Shown here: positions 1-8,581 of the stretch, piece after piece
Layout: each line of letters begins with the position of its first letter
Position numbering within the stretch: the stretch's first letter is position 1
NCBI RefSeq assembly: GCF_010692745.1
Contig: NZ_JAAHTB010000038.1
Coordinates: 1 to 42,301 of the forward strand
DNA length: 42,301 nt
Reading direction: 5' to 3'
Origin: Methylobacterium sp. BTF04
GTDB taxonomy: Bacteria; Pseudomonadota; Alphaproteobacteria; Rhizobiales; Beijerinckiaceae
The notes under the pieces: model-generated
The model's database searches: none
The model's input: the letters and a program-made list of their open reading frames with translations, nothing else
Told to the model about the DNA's origin: nothing
Made by a program: the position numbers and the translations under genes

Positions 1-738
1 GGTCTCCTCCCGCTGCCCCCGCTCTGGAAAACATAGAAACTGATAGATGGTCAGGATAGCATGCCTTCCGGCGATTCTTCAACAACGACTAAACTGCGAC
101 AATATATTATATTTCACTTATTACGCCAGTTATATAGTTGCGATCTAGCAATGCTGATGATTTTTTGGACTTTTACCAAGCTCTCAAACAACCTGAAGAT
201 CGGCGCTAATTGATTCGGAGCCGACGGTACGATTGATTTTGTTGAACGGTGACCGACGCTCTTTTGGGTGGCGTCGTTCAGTCACTCAACGTGCTAAATC
301 AAGCTACCGTTCTGATTGGGCACCCCGCGCACCGCACTACCGCCGATCACGTTGTCCAGGCTGAATTTTCGATTGAATTTTTGCAGGTCTTATTTATCAT
401 TCTACTTCATTATGGCGTAATTTTACTGTCAATCGATCGGTATATCGTCCGGTTATTTCCATAATCACGAAATCCATCGATTATTAAAACAAATCGATTT
501 TGCACGAAATCTTCATACGAGAAGCTATTTCGGTGGAGACGCGGCTTCAGGCAGCAAGAACAACAACCGATCGACGTGTCCTCGGTCCCGCGGAAACCGC
601 ACCGCGTCCAGGCGTCGGATAGGCAACCTTGTTGCATATTTGACGCACACGGAAATCTAGACCTATTCGCATTCGCTCTGCCGAGGAGAGGTTTCTTTCA
701 TCATTTGCTCCTAGCCCTGGGCGTTGCAGGAGAACATG
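1..738. other. AT-rich stretch without a convincing gene
   Basis: The first ~700 bases are visibly richer in A and T than the rest of the window, for example the A/T run around 98-120 and the stretch 380-500. No open frame here shows a recognisable domain, a good ribosome site or the strong third-position G/C bias of the neighbouring genes. A minus-strand frame around 290-390 gives a short peptide with an NVIGGS-type string that faintly recalls RTX-like repeats, but stops bound it after about 30 residues. The segment could be the end of a transferred region, a decayed gene, or the long leader of the di-haem gene that starts at 739. Confidence 0.5.
505..532. repeat. Interrupted inverted repeat (possible hairpin)
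   Basis: CGAAATCTTC (505-514) faces GAAG (521-524) and ATTTCG (527-532) across a 6-base loop, with a 2-base bulge (CT) on the right arm. It lies about 200 bases before the di-haem gene in the AT-rich stretch. It could be an operator, a leader hairpin or the terminator of something now lost. No T tract follows, so the function is unknown. Confidence 0.35.
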
Positions 739-1782
739 ATGACGAGGAAGGTCGGCAGTGCGCTTGTCGGCGCGGCGCTGATTGCTATCGCTGCGGTGGT
801 GGCCGGCACCGTCCATTCGGCACCACAAGAGCCAGGTCTGACTGGCGTCGAAGCCGCGCGTTTGCGCGAGGCGTTCCGTCGCGTCGACGAGAATCCCTTC
901 CCGGAAGACAACCCCTACTCACCTCAGGCATCGGATCTGGGCGCCAGGCTTTTCTTCGATCCGATTCTGTCGGGTGAACAGACGATGGCGTGCGCCAGCT
1001 GCCACAACCCCGCGACGGCGTGGACCGAGGGGCGGCCGCGCGGCATCGGTGAGAGCGGCATTGCGATGAAGCAGCGGACGCCGACACTTCTGAACGTCGC
1101 AGGTCTCGGGCCGCTCGGCTGGGACGGAAAGTTTCCCGACCTCGAATCCGTCTCCTTCACGCCAATCGTCTCTTCCGGCGTCATGAACCTGCCGGAAGCG
1201 GTCCTCATCGCGCGTCTGCGCGCGGACCCCAGCTATGTTCGCGATTTCACCACGGCCTACGGCGAAAATGCCATCACGCGCCAGAACATCGAGCGGGCAC
1301 TCGCCACCTACGAACGCTCCATCGTCTCGGGGGCGGCACCGTTCGATCGTTGGCTCGCCGGCGATGATACGGCGATCGGCGCCTCCGCCAAGGCGGGTCT
1401 GCGCGTATTCAGCGGCAAGGGGGGTTGCATCGGCTGCCATTCGGGCTGGGCCTTCACCGATGGCTCGTTCCACGACATCGGTGTGGCGACCGGTGCGGAT
1501 ACCGGGCGTGGGAGCTATTTCCCGACCTCGGTCAAGCTTCGCTACGCTTTCAAGACCCCGACCCTGCGCGATGTCACTACCCGAGCGCCGTACATGCATG
1601 ATGGGTCGATCGCGACCTTGCGTGCGGTCATCGACCTCTACGATCGCGGTGGGATCGACCGCCCGAGCCGGTCTCCGGCGATCCGCCCGCTCAACCTGAG
1701 CGAGACCGAGAAGGCCAACCTCATCGCCTTCCTCGAGACCTTGAACAGCGAAACGACGCCGACCGCGCTTCCGTTACGCTAG
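739..1782 (+). CDS. MauG-like / cytochrome c peroxidase-family di-haem protein
   Basis: Periplasmic di-haem c-type protein of the bacterial cytochrome c peroxidase (CCP)/MauG family, 347 residues. A signal peptide covers about residues 1-28. Two CxxCH haem-binding motifs are visible: CASCH at 85-89 and CIGCH at 230-234, the usual family spacing. The C-terminal half carries the family's TPTLRD and PYMHDGS motifs. These are followed by LYDRGG, where Tyr301 lies near the place at which MauG has a tyrosine haem ligand and classical CCPs have a methionine. That assignment is inference and needs an alignment. AGGAG at 728-732 favours the ATG at 739 (6-base spacing); ATG 736 is also in frame and possible. 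Substrate unknown: it may reduce H2O2 or oxidise a partner protein. The cupredoxin encoded at 3462-3809 is a candidate electron partner. Confidence 0.9.
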   Translation: MTRKVGSALVGAALIAIAAVVAGTVHSAPQEPGLTGVEAARLREAFRRVDENPFPEDNPYSPQASDLGARLFFDPILSGEQTMACASCHNPATAWTEGRPRGIGESGIAMKQRTPTLLNVAGLGPLGWDGKFPDLESVSFTPIVSSGVMNLPEAVLIARLRADPSYVRDFTTAYGENAITRQNIERALATYERSIVSGAAPFDRWLAGDDTAIGASAKAGLRVFSGKGGCIGCHSGWAFTDGSFHDIGVATGADTGRGSYFPTSVKLRYAFKTPTLRDVTTRAPYMHDGSIATLRAVIDLYDRGGIDRPSRSPAIRPLNLSETEKANLIAFLETLNSETTPTALPLR

Positions 1783-1783
1783 A

Positions 1784-1813
1784 ACCAAGCCGGTTCCTGT
1801 TTCCTGGCTTGGT
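1784..1813. terminator. Terminator-like stem-loop between convergent genes
   Basis: Perfect 8-bp inverted repeat, ACCAAGCC (1784-1791) and GGCTTGGT (1806-1813), around a 14-base loop. It begins two bases after the stop codon of the di-haem gene and faces the converging small membrane gene. There is no T tract, so if it terminates transcription it does so weakly or only stabilises the 3' end. Confidence 0.5.
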
Positions 1814-1935
1814 CATCGGTCGCGCCCGACTCTCGCCTCCGCCGATCCCCGGGGGACGTGCCATGAGTCTCCGTTCGAAAGCTACGTGGCAGTAGACGCC
1901 TCGGCGCCGAGGATGATGTCGGGGCGTGGCGCCGC

Positions 1936-2097
1936 TTAGCGGAACAGCGGCATTCCGGCGCCGATGAGAGCCAGACCAGCCAGCAAGAAACGGCCTCCCC
2001 AGAGTTCACAGGTCTCCACCGCCGCATCCGGCCGCGTCGAGACGTAGGACAGGGTTCCGCCAAGGAACAGGCTCGACAGGCTCAAAGTGGCGATCAT
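1936..2097 (-). CDS. Small two-segment membrane protein, unknown function
   Basis: A 53-residue hydrophobic protein of no recognised family. One hydrophobic segment spans about residues 1-17 (MIATLSLSSLFLGG...), then a short polar stretch with one Cys, then a second hydrophobic segment (about 33-52) ending in PLFR. The frame is open further upstream, but a good ribosome site (GGGAG on the minus strand, plus-strand positions 2106-2110) lies 8 bases before the ATG at 2097 and decides that start. It converges on the di-haem gene and diverges from the DoxX/MauE-like gene. A stem-loop lies directly upstream of its ribosome site. Only modest evidence beyond the ribosome site and the membrane-like composition supports it. 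Confidence 0.5.
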   Translation of the reverse strand: MIATLSLSSLFLGGTLSYVSTRPDAAVETCELWGGRFLLAGLALIGAGMPLFR

Positions 2098-2112
2098 GGC
2101 AGCGTCTCCCTC

Positions 2113-2153
2113 GGTACCGGTGACCTCAGGTTCGTAGACCTCCACCGGTTACC
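2113..2153 (-). promoter_or_regulatory. Stem-loop just upstream of the small membrane gene
   Basis: Outer arms GGTACCGGTG (2113-2122) and CACCGGTTACC (2143-2153) pair with a single bulged base. Inner arms AGGT (2128-2131) and ACCT (2138-2141) close a 6-base loop. On the minus strand the structure ends next to the ribosome site of the gene starting at 2097, so it could act as an operator or a translational leader. No function is known. Confidence 0.35.
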
Positions 2154-2386
2154 AAACTCAAGCGTACCGTCGAGCAACCTTCTCGCAGCCTGTACGAAAC
2201 GTTAGCACCATCGGGACGCTTTGATGGGATGCCGTTGCGCGCCGGGCGCCGCGCTGGCGTCATCCGTGTTAACCACTTGGAAATCTTTGTTAACAACTTA
2301 CTTCCGTATCGCCGCGAACCTTAGTAGTTTTCATCAGGTGGCCGAGACACTCTCGCCCCTGACGGTATTCGGCAAGGCATCGTGTC

Positions 2387-3424
2387 ATGCGTCATGCTCA
2401 CAACTGGCTGCCGAGTCGGGCGGCTTGGACTGTCGCTGCTTGCCTGAGCGCATTCGGCACCTCCAGTGCTTCAGCCCATGTGAAGTGGTTCTGCGCCTAC
2501 GACATCCTCGGAGCACCGCGCGGGCTCGCCGACGTCCTGTGCGCGGATTTCGAAAAGCTCGCGGGCCTTTCGCTTCTCGCACTCGTGGTCGGGGGATTGC
2601 TGGAGAGCACGATGATCGGCGCGGCCCTGCTGCGGGCACTCGACCGGTCCACCGAGTGGGCGCGGGCCAACACCGAACTGATGTTCCGCGCCGTCTGCGG
2701 CGCATTCTTCGTCGCCCTCTGGACGCTCGGTGGCATCATTCTCACGCCGGAACTGAAGACGGCCAACGCCGCGCTACCCTGGTTCCAGCTCGCCATCGCC
2801 ACAGGCTTCCTGTGGCGCCCGACCATGCCGCTGTCTGCACTCGGGATCGTGGTCCTGTTCGGCACCGCGGTCGCCGAATACGGCGCCTTCCACCTGGCGG
2901 ACTATCCGATCTTCCTCGGCATCGCCGCGTATTGCGCGCTGACCGGCCTCCAGCGCACCGCTTTCGGCATCCGGCCGCTCGATATCGTTCGCTATTCCGC
3001 CGCGATCACCCTGATGTGGGCCTCGGTGGAAAAGTGGGCCTATCCGCAATGGTCGTTTCCGCTCTTCATCGAACATCCGGCCATGACGCTCGGCTTCAGC
3101 GGCGAGTACTTCATGAAGGCCGCCGGTGCCGTCGAGTTCGCCCTCGCCTTCGCGCTCCTCTGCACGCCGCTGGTCAGACGCATCGCGGCGATCCTGCTGG
3201 CCGCCACCTTCGTCTCGGCGATCTTCGAGTTCGGCAAGGTCGATGCGATTGGCCATGCGCCGATCATCGTCGCCATGGTGGCGATCGCCGCCGACGATGC
3301 CGCGGTCCGGTTTCGCCTACGCCACTTCGTCCTGACACCCGTCGGCTACGGAGCGGCGCTCGCCGGGTTCATCGGATTGTACTATGGGGCGCACGCGCTC
3401 ATGCTCGGCGCGAACGTCCTCTGA
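2387..3424 (+). CDS. Polytopic membrane protein, DoxX/MauE-like
   Basis: A 345-residue integral membrane protein with a likely signal sequence (cleavage near residue 30, SASA-HVKWF) and roughly eight further hydrophobic segments. The region around residues 195-300 (VRYSAAITLMWASVEKW, then GFSGEYFMKAAGAVEF) has the look of DoxX/MauE-type quinone- or redox-linked membrane proteins. The assignment is by pattern and tentative. The HVKWF string right after the signal sequence looks like a family signature and would start the mature protein with a His, a possible metal ligand. The gene ends 37 bases from the converging cupredoxin gene and lies near the di-haem gene, suggesting a shared periplasmic redox task. 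I see no catalytic motif. Confidence 0.8.
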   Translation: MRHAHNWLPSRAAWTVAACLSAFGTSSASAHVKWFCAYDILGAPRGLADVLCADFEKLAGLSLLALVVGGLLESTMIGAALLRALDRSTEWARANTELMFRAVCGAFFVALWTLGGIILTPELKTANAALPWFQLAIATGFLWRPTMPLSALGIVVLFGTAVAEYGAFHLADYPIFLGIAAYCALTGLQRTAFGIRPLDIVRYSAAITLMWASVEKWAYPQWSFPLFIEHPAMTLGFSGEYFMKAAGAVEFALAFALLCTPLVRRIAAILLAATFVSAIFEFGKVDAIGHAPIIVAMVAIAADDAAVRFRLRHFVLTPVGYGAALAGFIGLYYGAHALMLGANVL

Positions 3425-3461
3425 AAGGCGTCGACAACCCGCTGCGGAGCGCGATGGGATC

Positions 3462-3809
3462 TCAGCGATCCTCGACCCGCACCGCGAGCTTCATCTTCGG
3501 GTGGATGCCACAGAGGACAGCGAAAGTCCCCGGCACGGAGAACAGGATCTGCGTCTTCTCGCCCGGCTCCTGGTCGCCGGAATCGAAGGTGAAACCCGGC
3601 GCGTCGACATAGGCATGGTGGAGCAGGTCGCCGTCGTCGTTGACGATCTCCACGGTCTCCCCGCGTCGGATCACGAGAGACCCGGGCTGAAACGCGCGCC
3701 CCTTCTGCGACACACGATACGTTTGCGCAGCGAAGGCCGCGATCGACAGGGCGGCGACACCGACGGCCGCCAGGGCAGTGGCTACGCCGAGATGTGACAG
3801 GCTTCGCAT
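3462..3809 (-). CDS. Amicyanin/plastocyanin-like cupredoxin
   Basis: Small exported blue-copper protein of 115 residues. Residues 1-28 form a signal peptide (cleavage near AFA-AQ). The rest is a single cupredoxin domain with a type-1 copper site: His64 or His65 in LLHHAYV, then Cys100, His103 and Met106 in the C-terminal CGIHPKM loop (C-x2-H-x2-M). That short loop is typical of amicyanin and pseudoazurin-like proteins, which carry electrons in the periplasm. Proteins like this are often labelled methylamine utilisation protein, but no methylamine dehydrogenase subunit is present here. It converges on the DoxX/MauE-like gene and diverges from the GGDEF/EAL gene. Its partner could be the di-haem protein at 739-1782. 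Confidence 0.88.
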   Translation of the reverse strand: MRSLSHLGVATALAAVGVAALSIAAFAAQTYRVSQKGRAFQPGSLVIRRGETVEIVNDDGDLLHHAYVDAPGFTFDSGDQEPGEKTQILFSVPGTFAVLCGIHPKMKLAVRVEDR

Positions 3810-3979
3810 CGGACGGGCGATCCCAAGATGATGATGAGGCCCCGATCGATCCGCACAGCCGATACAGGCTTGTTCGACCGGCTGCTCGATAGGAATTGAA
3901 AGTCGCGACCGGTAGAAGTTGCCGGCAAGACCGTTCCTAACTTCGGAGACCTCAAGATCGAATTAATATCTCTCGTGCG

Positions 3980-6850
3980 ATGGTCCCTGCGATGCCGAGC
4001 GGGACACCGTGGATGAAGTTTAACGAAAGACCGCCATCCGCCGCGGTTTCGGCATGGCGCCGTCCGATCGAGATGGCGAAGGCACGGCTTGGGACCATCC
4101 GCGGCCGCATCCTGGTGGCGTTCCTCATCATGAGCGCGATCACGGCGACGCTCGGCCTGTCCGCGGCCTCGAGCATCCGCCGTGCCGACGAACTCGTGAG
4201 CCAAACCTTCGACCGCTCGCTGATGTCGATCAACTACGCGCGCGCCGCGGCGACCGATTTCGCCGCCATGCGGGCGACGGATGCGCGGCGCTGGATGACC
4301 GCCGATCCCCTCCTCCAGGCACAACTCGACGAGCGTCTGGCGACGCTGCAGCACGCCCTGTCGGAAGATCTCGAGATCGCCGTGGAGCGCGCCCAGTCGC
4401 AGCGGGCGACCCGTGCCGCCCGCGCCGCCGAGAAGGCCGTCGCCGAATGGACGGCGACCCGGCGGCGTCTGTCGGAACGCAGCGTACAGGACCTCGCCTG
4501 GGCGGAACTCGACGGTGCCGCAGCCGCGGCGGAAGAGAATTTCGAACTGTTCATCAACTACACGGCCGGTGACGGCTTCATCTATCGCCAGCAGGCCCGC
4601 GAAGTCGTTGCCCGCGAAACCCGGATCAACCTGCTGGGCACGCTCCTCGCGGTCCTGCTGCTCGCCACCGTGGCGTTCTACCTGGCCCGGCGCATCATGA
4701 CGCCGCTCGCGGAAGCGTCGAAGGTCGCCTCCCAGATTGCGGCGGGCGATCTCAGCGGCAACATCCCGCCCGGAAGTGCCGACGAGGTCGGCGCCCTCCT
4801 CGCCTCCATGGGCGTGATGCGCGACAATATCCGCGACGCGATGGAGCAGGAAGTCGCCCAGAGGGTGACGGCCGAGGCCCAGCTCGCCGACGCCCTCGAG
4901 ACCTCCCGCGAGGGAATCGTCGTCGTCGATGCCGAAGGGCGCATCACGCTGACCAACAGCCAGGCCGACGACTATCTCGGCCTGCAATCCGGCACGCGCA
5001 CCCGCGGCGCCTCGCTCACTGCCCCCGATGCGGGCTGCCTCGCGCAGGCGCTCGTGCGGCCCGACGCCGATCGGAGCGAGCAGCGCCTCGACGACGGACG
5101 CTGGCTGCGGATCAGCCGCAGCCGCACGCAAAGCGGCGGCTTCATCGCCGTGTGCAGCGACATTACGGTTCTCAAGGAGCAGAAAGCCGACCTCGAATCC
5201 ACCAACCTGCGCCTCGACACCGCCCTCGACAACATGTCCCAGGGCCTCTGCCTGTTCGACGGCGCCGGGCGTCTCACCGTAGTGAACCGGCGCTACTGCG
5301 AGATCTTCGAGCTATCTCCGGACGCGCTGCCCCTCGGCATGTCCTACCGCGCCGTGGCCTCCCTCGGCACCCTGGCGCACGAACATCAGATGCCGGAGCG
5401 CGACGCCGGCGCGAGCAACGGTTTCCAGCACCTCAGCAACGGACGCGTCATCGCCGTCTCGCACAAACCCGTGGCCGGTGGCGGTCTGGTGGCGACCTAC
5501 GAGGATGTCACCGAGCGGCGTCAGGCCGATGCGCGCATCGCCTTCATGGCCCGGCACGACGTACTTACGGGCCTGCCCAACCGTGCGATGTTCGGCGAAC
5601 GCATCGAGGAGGCCCTGGCTCATCTCGGACGGGGTACGCCCTTCGCCGTGCTCTGCCTCGACCTCGACCGGTTCAAGGAGGTCAACGACACCCTCGGGCA
5701 CCCGGTGGGCGACGATCTGTTACGCGCGGTGGCCGACCGCCTGCGGGCCTGCGTCCGCGAGATCGACACCGTGGCCCGTCTGGGTGGCGACGAATTCGCC
5801 GTCATTCTCGTCGATGTCGACAGTCCCGAGCAGGCCGCCATTCTCGCGCGCCGCATCATCGAGATCGTCAGCGAGCCTTACGACCTCGACGGGCACGACG
5901 TCGCCGTCGGCGTCAGCATCGGCATCTGCTTCGCGCCCGGCGACGGGATCCTCTGCGACAAGCTTCTCAAGAATGCCGACGTGGCCCTGTATCGCGCGAA
6001 AGCGGACGGGCGCGGGATCTGGCGTTTCTTCGAAGCGGATATGGACGTGCAATTGCAGGCCCGCCGTGTTCTCGAAGTCGACCTGCGCGAGGCCCTGGCC
6101 AACAACGAGTTCGAGCTGCATTACCAGCCGATCTACGACTTCCGGGCCCGGCGCGTCGGTGGCTTCGAAGCCCTGGTGCGCTGGCGCCACCCCAAGCGCG
6201 GGCTCGTGCCGCCCGGCGAATTTATCGCGGTGGCCGAGGAAATCGGCCTGATCGTGCCGCTGGGGGCGTGGTGCCTCAAGACCGCCTGCGCCGAGGCGAT
6301 GCGCTGGCCGGACGGGATCAAAGTCGCGGTCAATGTCTCGGCGGTGCAGTTCCGTGACGAAATCGTCGTCGGCTCGGTGCGCGACGCCTTGGCCGAGAGC
6401 CGATTGCCGCCGGCGCGCCTCGAGCTCGAGATCACCGAATCCGTACTCCTGAAGGACAACGTCGCGACACTCGCCACCCTCCACGCGATGAAGCGGCTCG
6501 GCGTACGGATCGCCATGGACGATTTCGGCACCGGCTATTCGTCGCTGAGCTACCTGCGCAGCTTCCCGTTCGACAAGATCAAGATCGACCAGTCCTTCGT
6601 GCGCGACATCACGGTCAAGTCGGATTCGGGTCTGATCGTCCGCGCGGTCATCGGCCTTGGCCTCAGCCTCGGAATGCGCACCACCGGCGAAGGCATTGAG
6701 ACCGAGGTTCAGTTCGAAAAGCTACGCCTCGAAGGCTGCGACGAGGGCCAGGGGTACTACTTCTCGAAGCCCGCTCCTGCAGCGATGGTACCGGAGATGA
6801 TCGCGCGCTGGGCGGACCCGCCACGCAAGTCGTCTCAGAGTGCGGCCTGA
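3980..6850 (+). CDS. Membrane HAMP-PAS-PAS-GGDEF-EAL protein (c-di-GMP synthase/phosphodiesterase)
   Basis: A 956-residue sensor that probably makes and/or degrades cyclic di-GMP. Order of parts: transmembrane segment (~43-65); periplasmic helical sensor region (~66-215); second transmembrane segment (~217-237); HAMP (~238-290); two PAS-like domains (~300-400 and ~410-515); GGDEF domain (~520-685); EAL domain (~695-945). The cyclase motif GGDEF is intact at 602-606, with the product-inhibition site RxxD (593-596) five residues upstream. The phosphodiesterase motif EAL is intact at 730-732, with DDFG-TGYSSL and GEGIET also present, so both activities are possible. The start is uncertain: ATG 3980, 4013 and 4073 are all in frame and none has a strong ribosome site. 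It is divergent from the cupredoxin gene across 170 bases. Confidence 0.92.
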   Translation: MVPAMPSGTPWMKFNERPPSAAVSAWRRPIEMAKARLGTIRGRILVAFLIMSAITATLGLSAASSIRRADELVSQTFDRSLMSINYARAAATDFAAMRATDARRWMTADPLLQAQLDERLATLQHALSEDLEIAVERAQSQRATRAARAAEKAVAEWTATRRRLSERSVQDLAWAELDGAAAAAEENFELFINYTAGDGFIYRQQAREVVARETRINLLGTLLAVLLLATVAFYLARRIMTPLAEASKVASQIAAGDLSGNIPPGSADEVGALLASMGVMRDNIRDAMEQEVAQRVTAEAQLADALETSREGIVVVDAEGRITLTNSQADDYLGLQSGTRTRGASLTAPDAGCLAQALVRPDADRSEQRLDDGRWLRISRSRTQSGGFIAVCSDITVLKEQKADLESTNLRLDTALDNMSQGLCLFDGAGRLTVVNRRYCEIFELSPDALPLGMSYRAVASLGTLAHEHQMPERDAGASNGFQHLSNGRVIAVSHKPVAGGGLVATYEDVTERRQADARIAFMARHDVLTGLPNRAMFGERIEEALAHLGRGTPFAVLCLDLDRFKEVNDTLGHPVGDDLLRAVADRLRACVREIDTVARLGGDEFAVILVDVDSPEQAAILARRIIEIVSEPYDLDGHDVAVGVSIGICFAPGDGILCDKLLKNADVALYRAKADGRGIWRFFEADMDVQLQARRVLEVDLREALANNEFELHYQPIYDFRARRVGGFEALVRWRHPKRGLVPPGEFIAVAEEIGLIVPLGAWCLKTACAEAMRWPDGIKVAVNVSAVQFRDEIVVGSVRDALAESRLPPARLELEITESVLLKDNVATLATLHAMKRLGVRIAMDDFGTGYSSLSYLRSFPFDKIKIDQSFVRDITVKSDSGLIVRAVIGLGLSLGMRTTGEGIETEVQFEKLRLEGCDEGQGYYFSKPAPAAMVPEMIARWADPPRKSSQSAA

Positions 6851-6860
6851 GCGTGTCGTA

Positions 6861-7097
6861 TCACGCGCCGAGTATCGGCTCGGCGTCGCCGCAGGACGGC
6901 TCATAGGCGCACCAGTTGCACATGCCCTTTTGGGCAACCTTGCCGACCGTACGCTGCGAACACATCGGGCAGACCAGCAACTCGACCTTCCGTCCGCGCA
7001 TCATGGCGAGACCACGCCCCCGGAAGGTGACTTTCACAGACTCGGCGGCATTGGCATCGGCGGACTGCGTCATACCTGTGCTTTCGTTGCCTTTCAT
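6861..7097 (-). CDS. Small zinc-ribbon protein, unknown function
   Basis: A 78-residue soluble protein with a four-cysteine zinc-ribbon pattern: C43-x2-C46 (VCPMCSQ) and C60-x2-C63 (CNWCAYEPSC), plus Cys69. The N-terminal half has no recognisable domain. The frame is open further upstream, but those residues are low-complexity basic shadow sequence. The first sensible starts are ATG 7097 and ATG 7073, neither with a strong ribosome site. It converges on the GGDEF/EAL gene (10 bases apart) and lies 103 bases downstream of the APP1-type phosphatase gene on the same strand. It may bind nucleic acid or protein through the ribbon; that is a guess. Confidence 0.65.
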   Translation of the reverse strand: MKGNESTGMTQSADANAAESVKVTFRGRGLAMMRGRKVELLVCPMCSQRTVGKVAQKGMCNWCAYEPSCGDAEPILGA

Positions 7098-7200
7098 GAT
7101 CCAGTCAACGAGCAACGCGCCCAGGAGTTCAGCTTGAGCATATGCGCGTCCGCGGCCGGCATCGGGTTCGGGCGCGCCCGGCACCGTTCCCCCGCAAACC

Positions 7201-8457
7201 TCACAGGCGCTCGTCCGGCTCCACGACGACGCTCGGAGGTGCCTCTCCCGGCCTCCCCCCGAGCACATCCTTGAGCCCGCGCGGCGTGGCCCGCCCGAGC
7301 CGGCGCTTGACGCGTCTCCCGGTCCCCTCCCCGCCCTTCTCTTGAGCGACCGCCTCCACGGCATCGCGGCCGATCAGGCCGAGATCGGCGGCATGGTCGG
7401 CCATGGCCAGGCTGTCGGCGACCAGCACCAGAGTGCAACCGGCCGCCGCCGCCCGATGGGCCAGAGCCTCGATCTCACCGACCCGGCTCTCACTGTGCGA
7501 GACGTTGCGGATGTAGATCGCCGCAACCCGGCCGGGATGCTCGGCGACGATCCGGCCATACACTTCCGGGTCATGCTGCCCGCTGTCGCCGATCAGCACG
7601 AAGGGCAGATCGTGGTAGAGCGCCAGCATCCGACCGATCACCTCGCGCTTGTGGTCCACGGCCTTGCGCGGCAGCGGGCTAGTCCAGGACAGGCCCCATT
7701 CCCGCAGGAACAGCACCGGCCCGACCGGGATGCGGTGCAGGGCAAAGAACGCGCTGAGCATGTCGTAGATGCCCCACGGCGCCCGCGACACGTAGAGCAT
7801 CGGGTTCTCCTCATTGCCGCTCGGCCCGGCATGAAGCGCGCGGTATAGCGCGGCGACGCCCGGAAAGGCGACGCGGCCCTCCGCATCCTCGACGAAGAGA
7901 CGCCACAGCATCTTGAACGTGTTGGCGACGCCAGTGCGCATGACCGTGTCGTCGATGTCGCTGACGATCACCCGCCGGCACGCCGACGACGGAATGAAGA
8001 TCTCTCCGCGGGCCCGGACCGGCTCAGGCCCTTCGAGGTGAAGATCCATCGTGTGCCACGCCGCCTCGACCGGAGCCGGCAACTCGGGACGCAGGTGCAC
8101 CCGGAAATAGCCGTCGCGATCCGTGGTCACGCGCTCCTCACAGGCCCCGAATCGGGCCGCCACCACGGCGCCCGCCACCGCCCGGCGGGTGATGCGCCGG
8201 CGGATGTCACGCATCTGCGCGGCCAGGCTATCGTTATCCGCCGCCGTCGCGACGCGGGATTGCCGGAACACGCGGCCGATCAGGAAGACCTCGTCGCGCG
8301 AGCCGTAACCCCGGTAGGTCTCGACCACGACCCCACCCTTGCCCTGCGCCCGCCGCACCGGGCGTGCGAGCAGGCCGAGCGCCCGGCGGGCGGCCTTACG
8401 CCAGCGGCCGGGTTTTGTGTTCGGTTGCATCAAAAGCGTGTTCTCGTTCGCCGACAT
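7201..8457 (-). CDS. APP1-family (DUF2183) phosphatase
   Basis: A 418-residue protein of the App1 phosphatidate-phosphatase family, a HAD-type phosphatase fold. The catalytic DxDDT motif is present (DIDDT, residues 167-171). Later family features include YVSRAPWGIYD, the LPRKAVDHK lysine region and FVLIGDSGQHDPEVY. An N-terminal domain of about 150 residues precedes the catalytic part. Yeast App1 dephosphorylates phosphatidate, but for bacterial members the substrate is unproven. I see no signal peptide or membrane segment. The basic N-terminus and the RRVKRRLGRATPRG tail could bind membranes or nucleic acid. Start ATG 8457 (MSANENTL) was chosen because upstream residues look non-coding; ATG 8430 is an alternative. 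polA lies upstream on the same strand. Confidence 0.85.
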   Translation of the reverse strand: MSANENTLLMQPNTKPGRWRKAARRALGLLARPVRRAQGKGGVVVETYRGYGSRDEVFLIGRVFRQSRVATAADNDSLAAQMRDIRRRITRRAVAGAVVAARFGACEERVTTDRDGYFRVHLRPELPAPVEAAWHTMDLHLEGPEPVRARGEIFIPSSACRRVIVSDIDDTVMRTGVANTFKMLWRLFVEDAEGRVAFPGVAALYRALHAGPSGNEENPMLYVSRAPWGIYDMLSAFFALHRIPVGPVLFLREWGLSWTSPLPRKAVDHKREVIGRMLALYHDLPFVLIGDSGQHDPEVYGRIVAEHPGRVAAIYIRNVSHSESRVGEIEALAHRAAAAGCTLVLVADSLAMADHAADLGLIGRDAVEAVAQEKGGEGTGRRVKRRLGRATPRGLKDVLGGRPGEAPPSVVVEPDERL

Positions 8458-8581
8458 GCCGTTCAATGCCCGGACGGGGCGAAGGTTCGGGGTCAGGCGA
8501 CAGCGTTGTCGAGGCTGTCGGGATATCCGCGTTCGGGCAGCAATATGGCGGCCCGCCGGACGCATGGAGAGGCAGCGCCCG

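Noticed and set aside
290..390. Minus-strand peptide with an NVIGGS-like string resembling RTX repeats
   Set aside because: It is only about 30 residues between stops and the resemblance is weak. Mentioned only as a possible trace.
249..464. 71-residue frame starting at GTG 249
   Set aside because: No ribosome site and no recognised domain. Codon use is unlike the neighbours. It may be chance in AT-rich DNA.
2268..2294. Two GTTAAC sites as a CtrA binding site
   Set aside because: The TTAA cores are 17 bases apart rather than 7.
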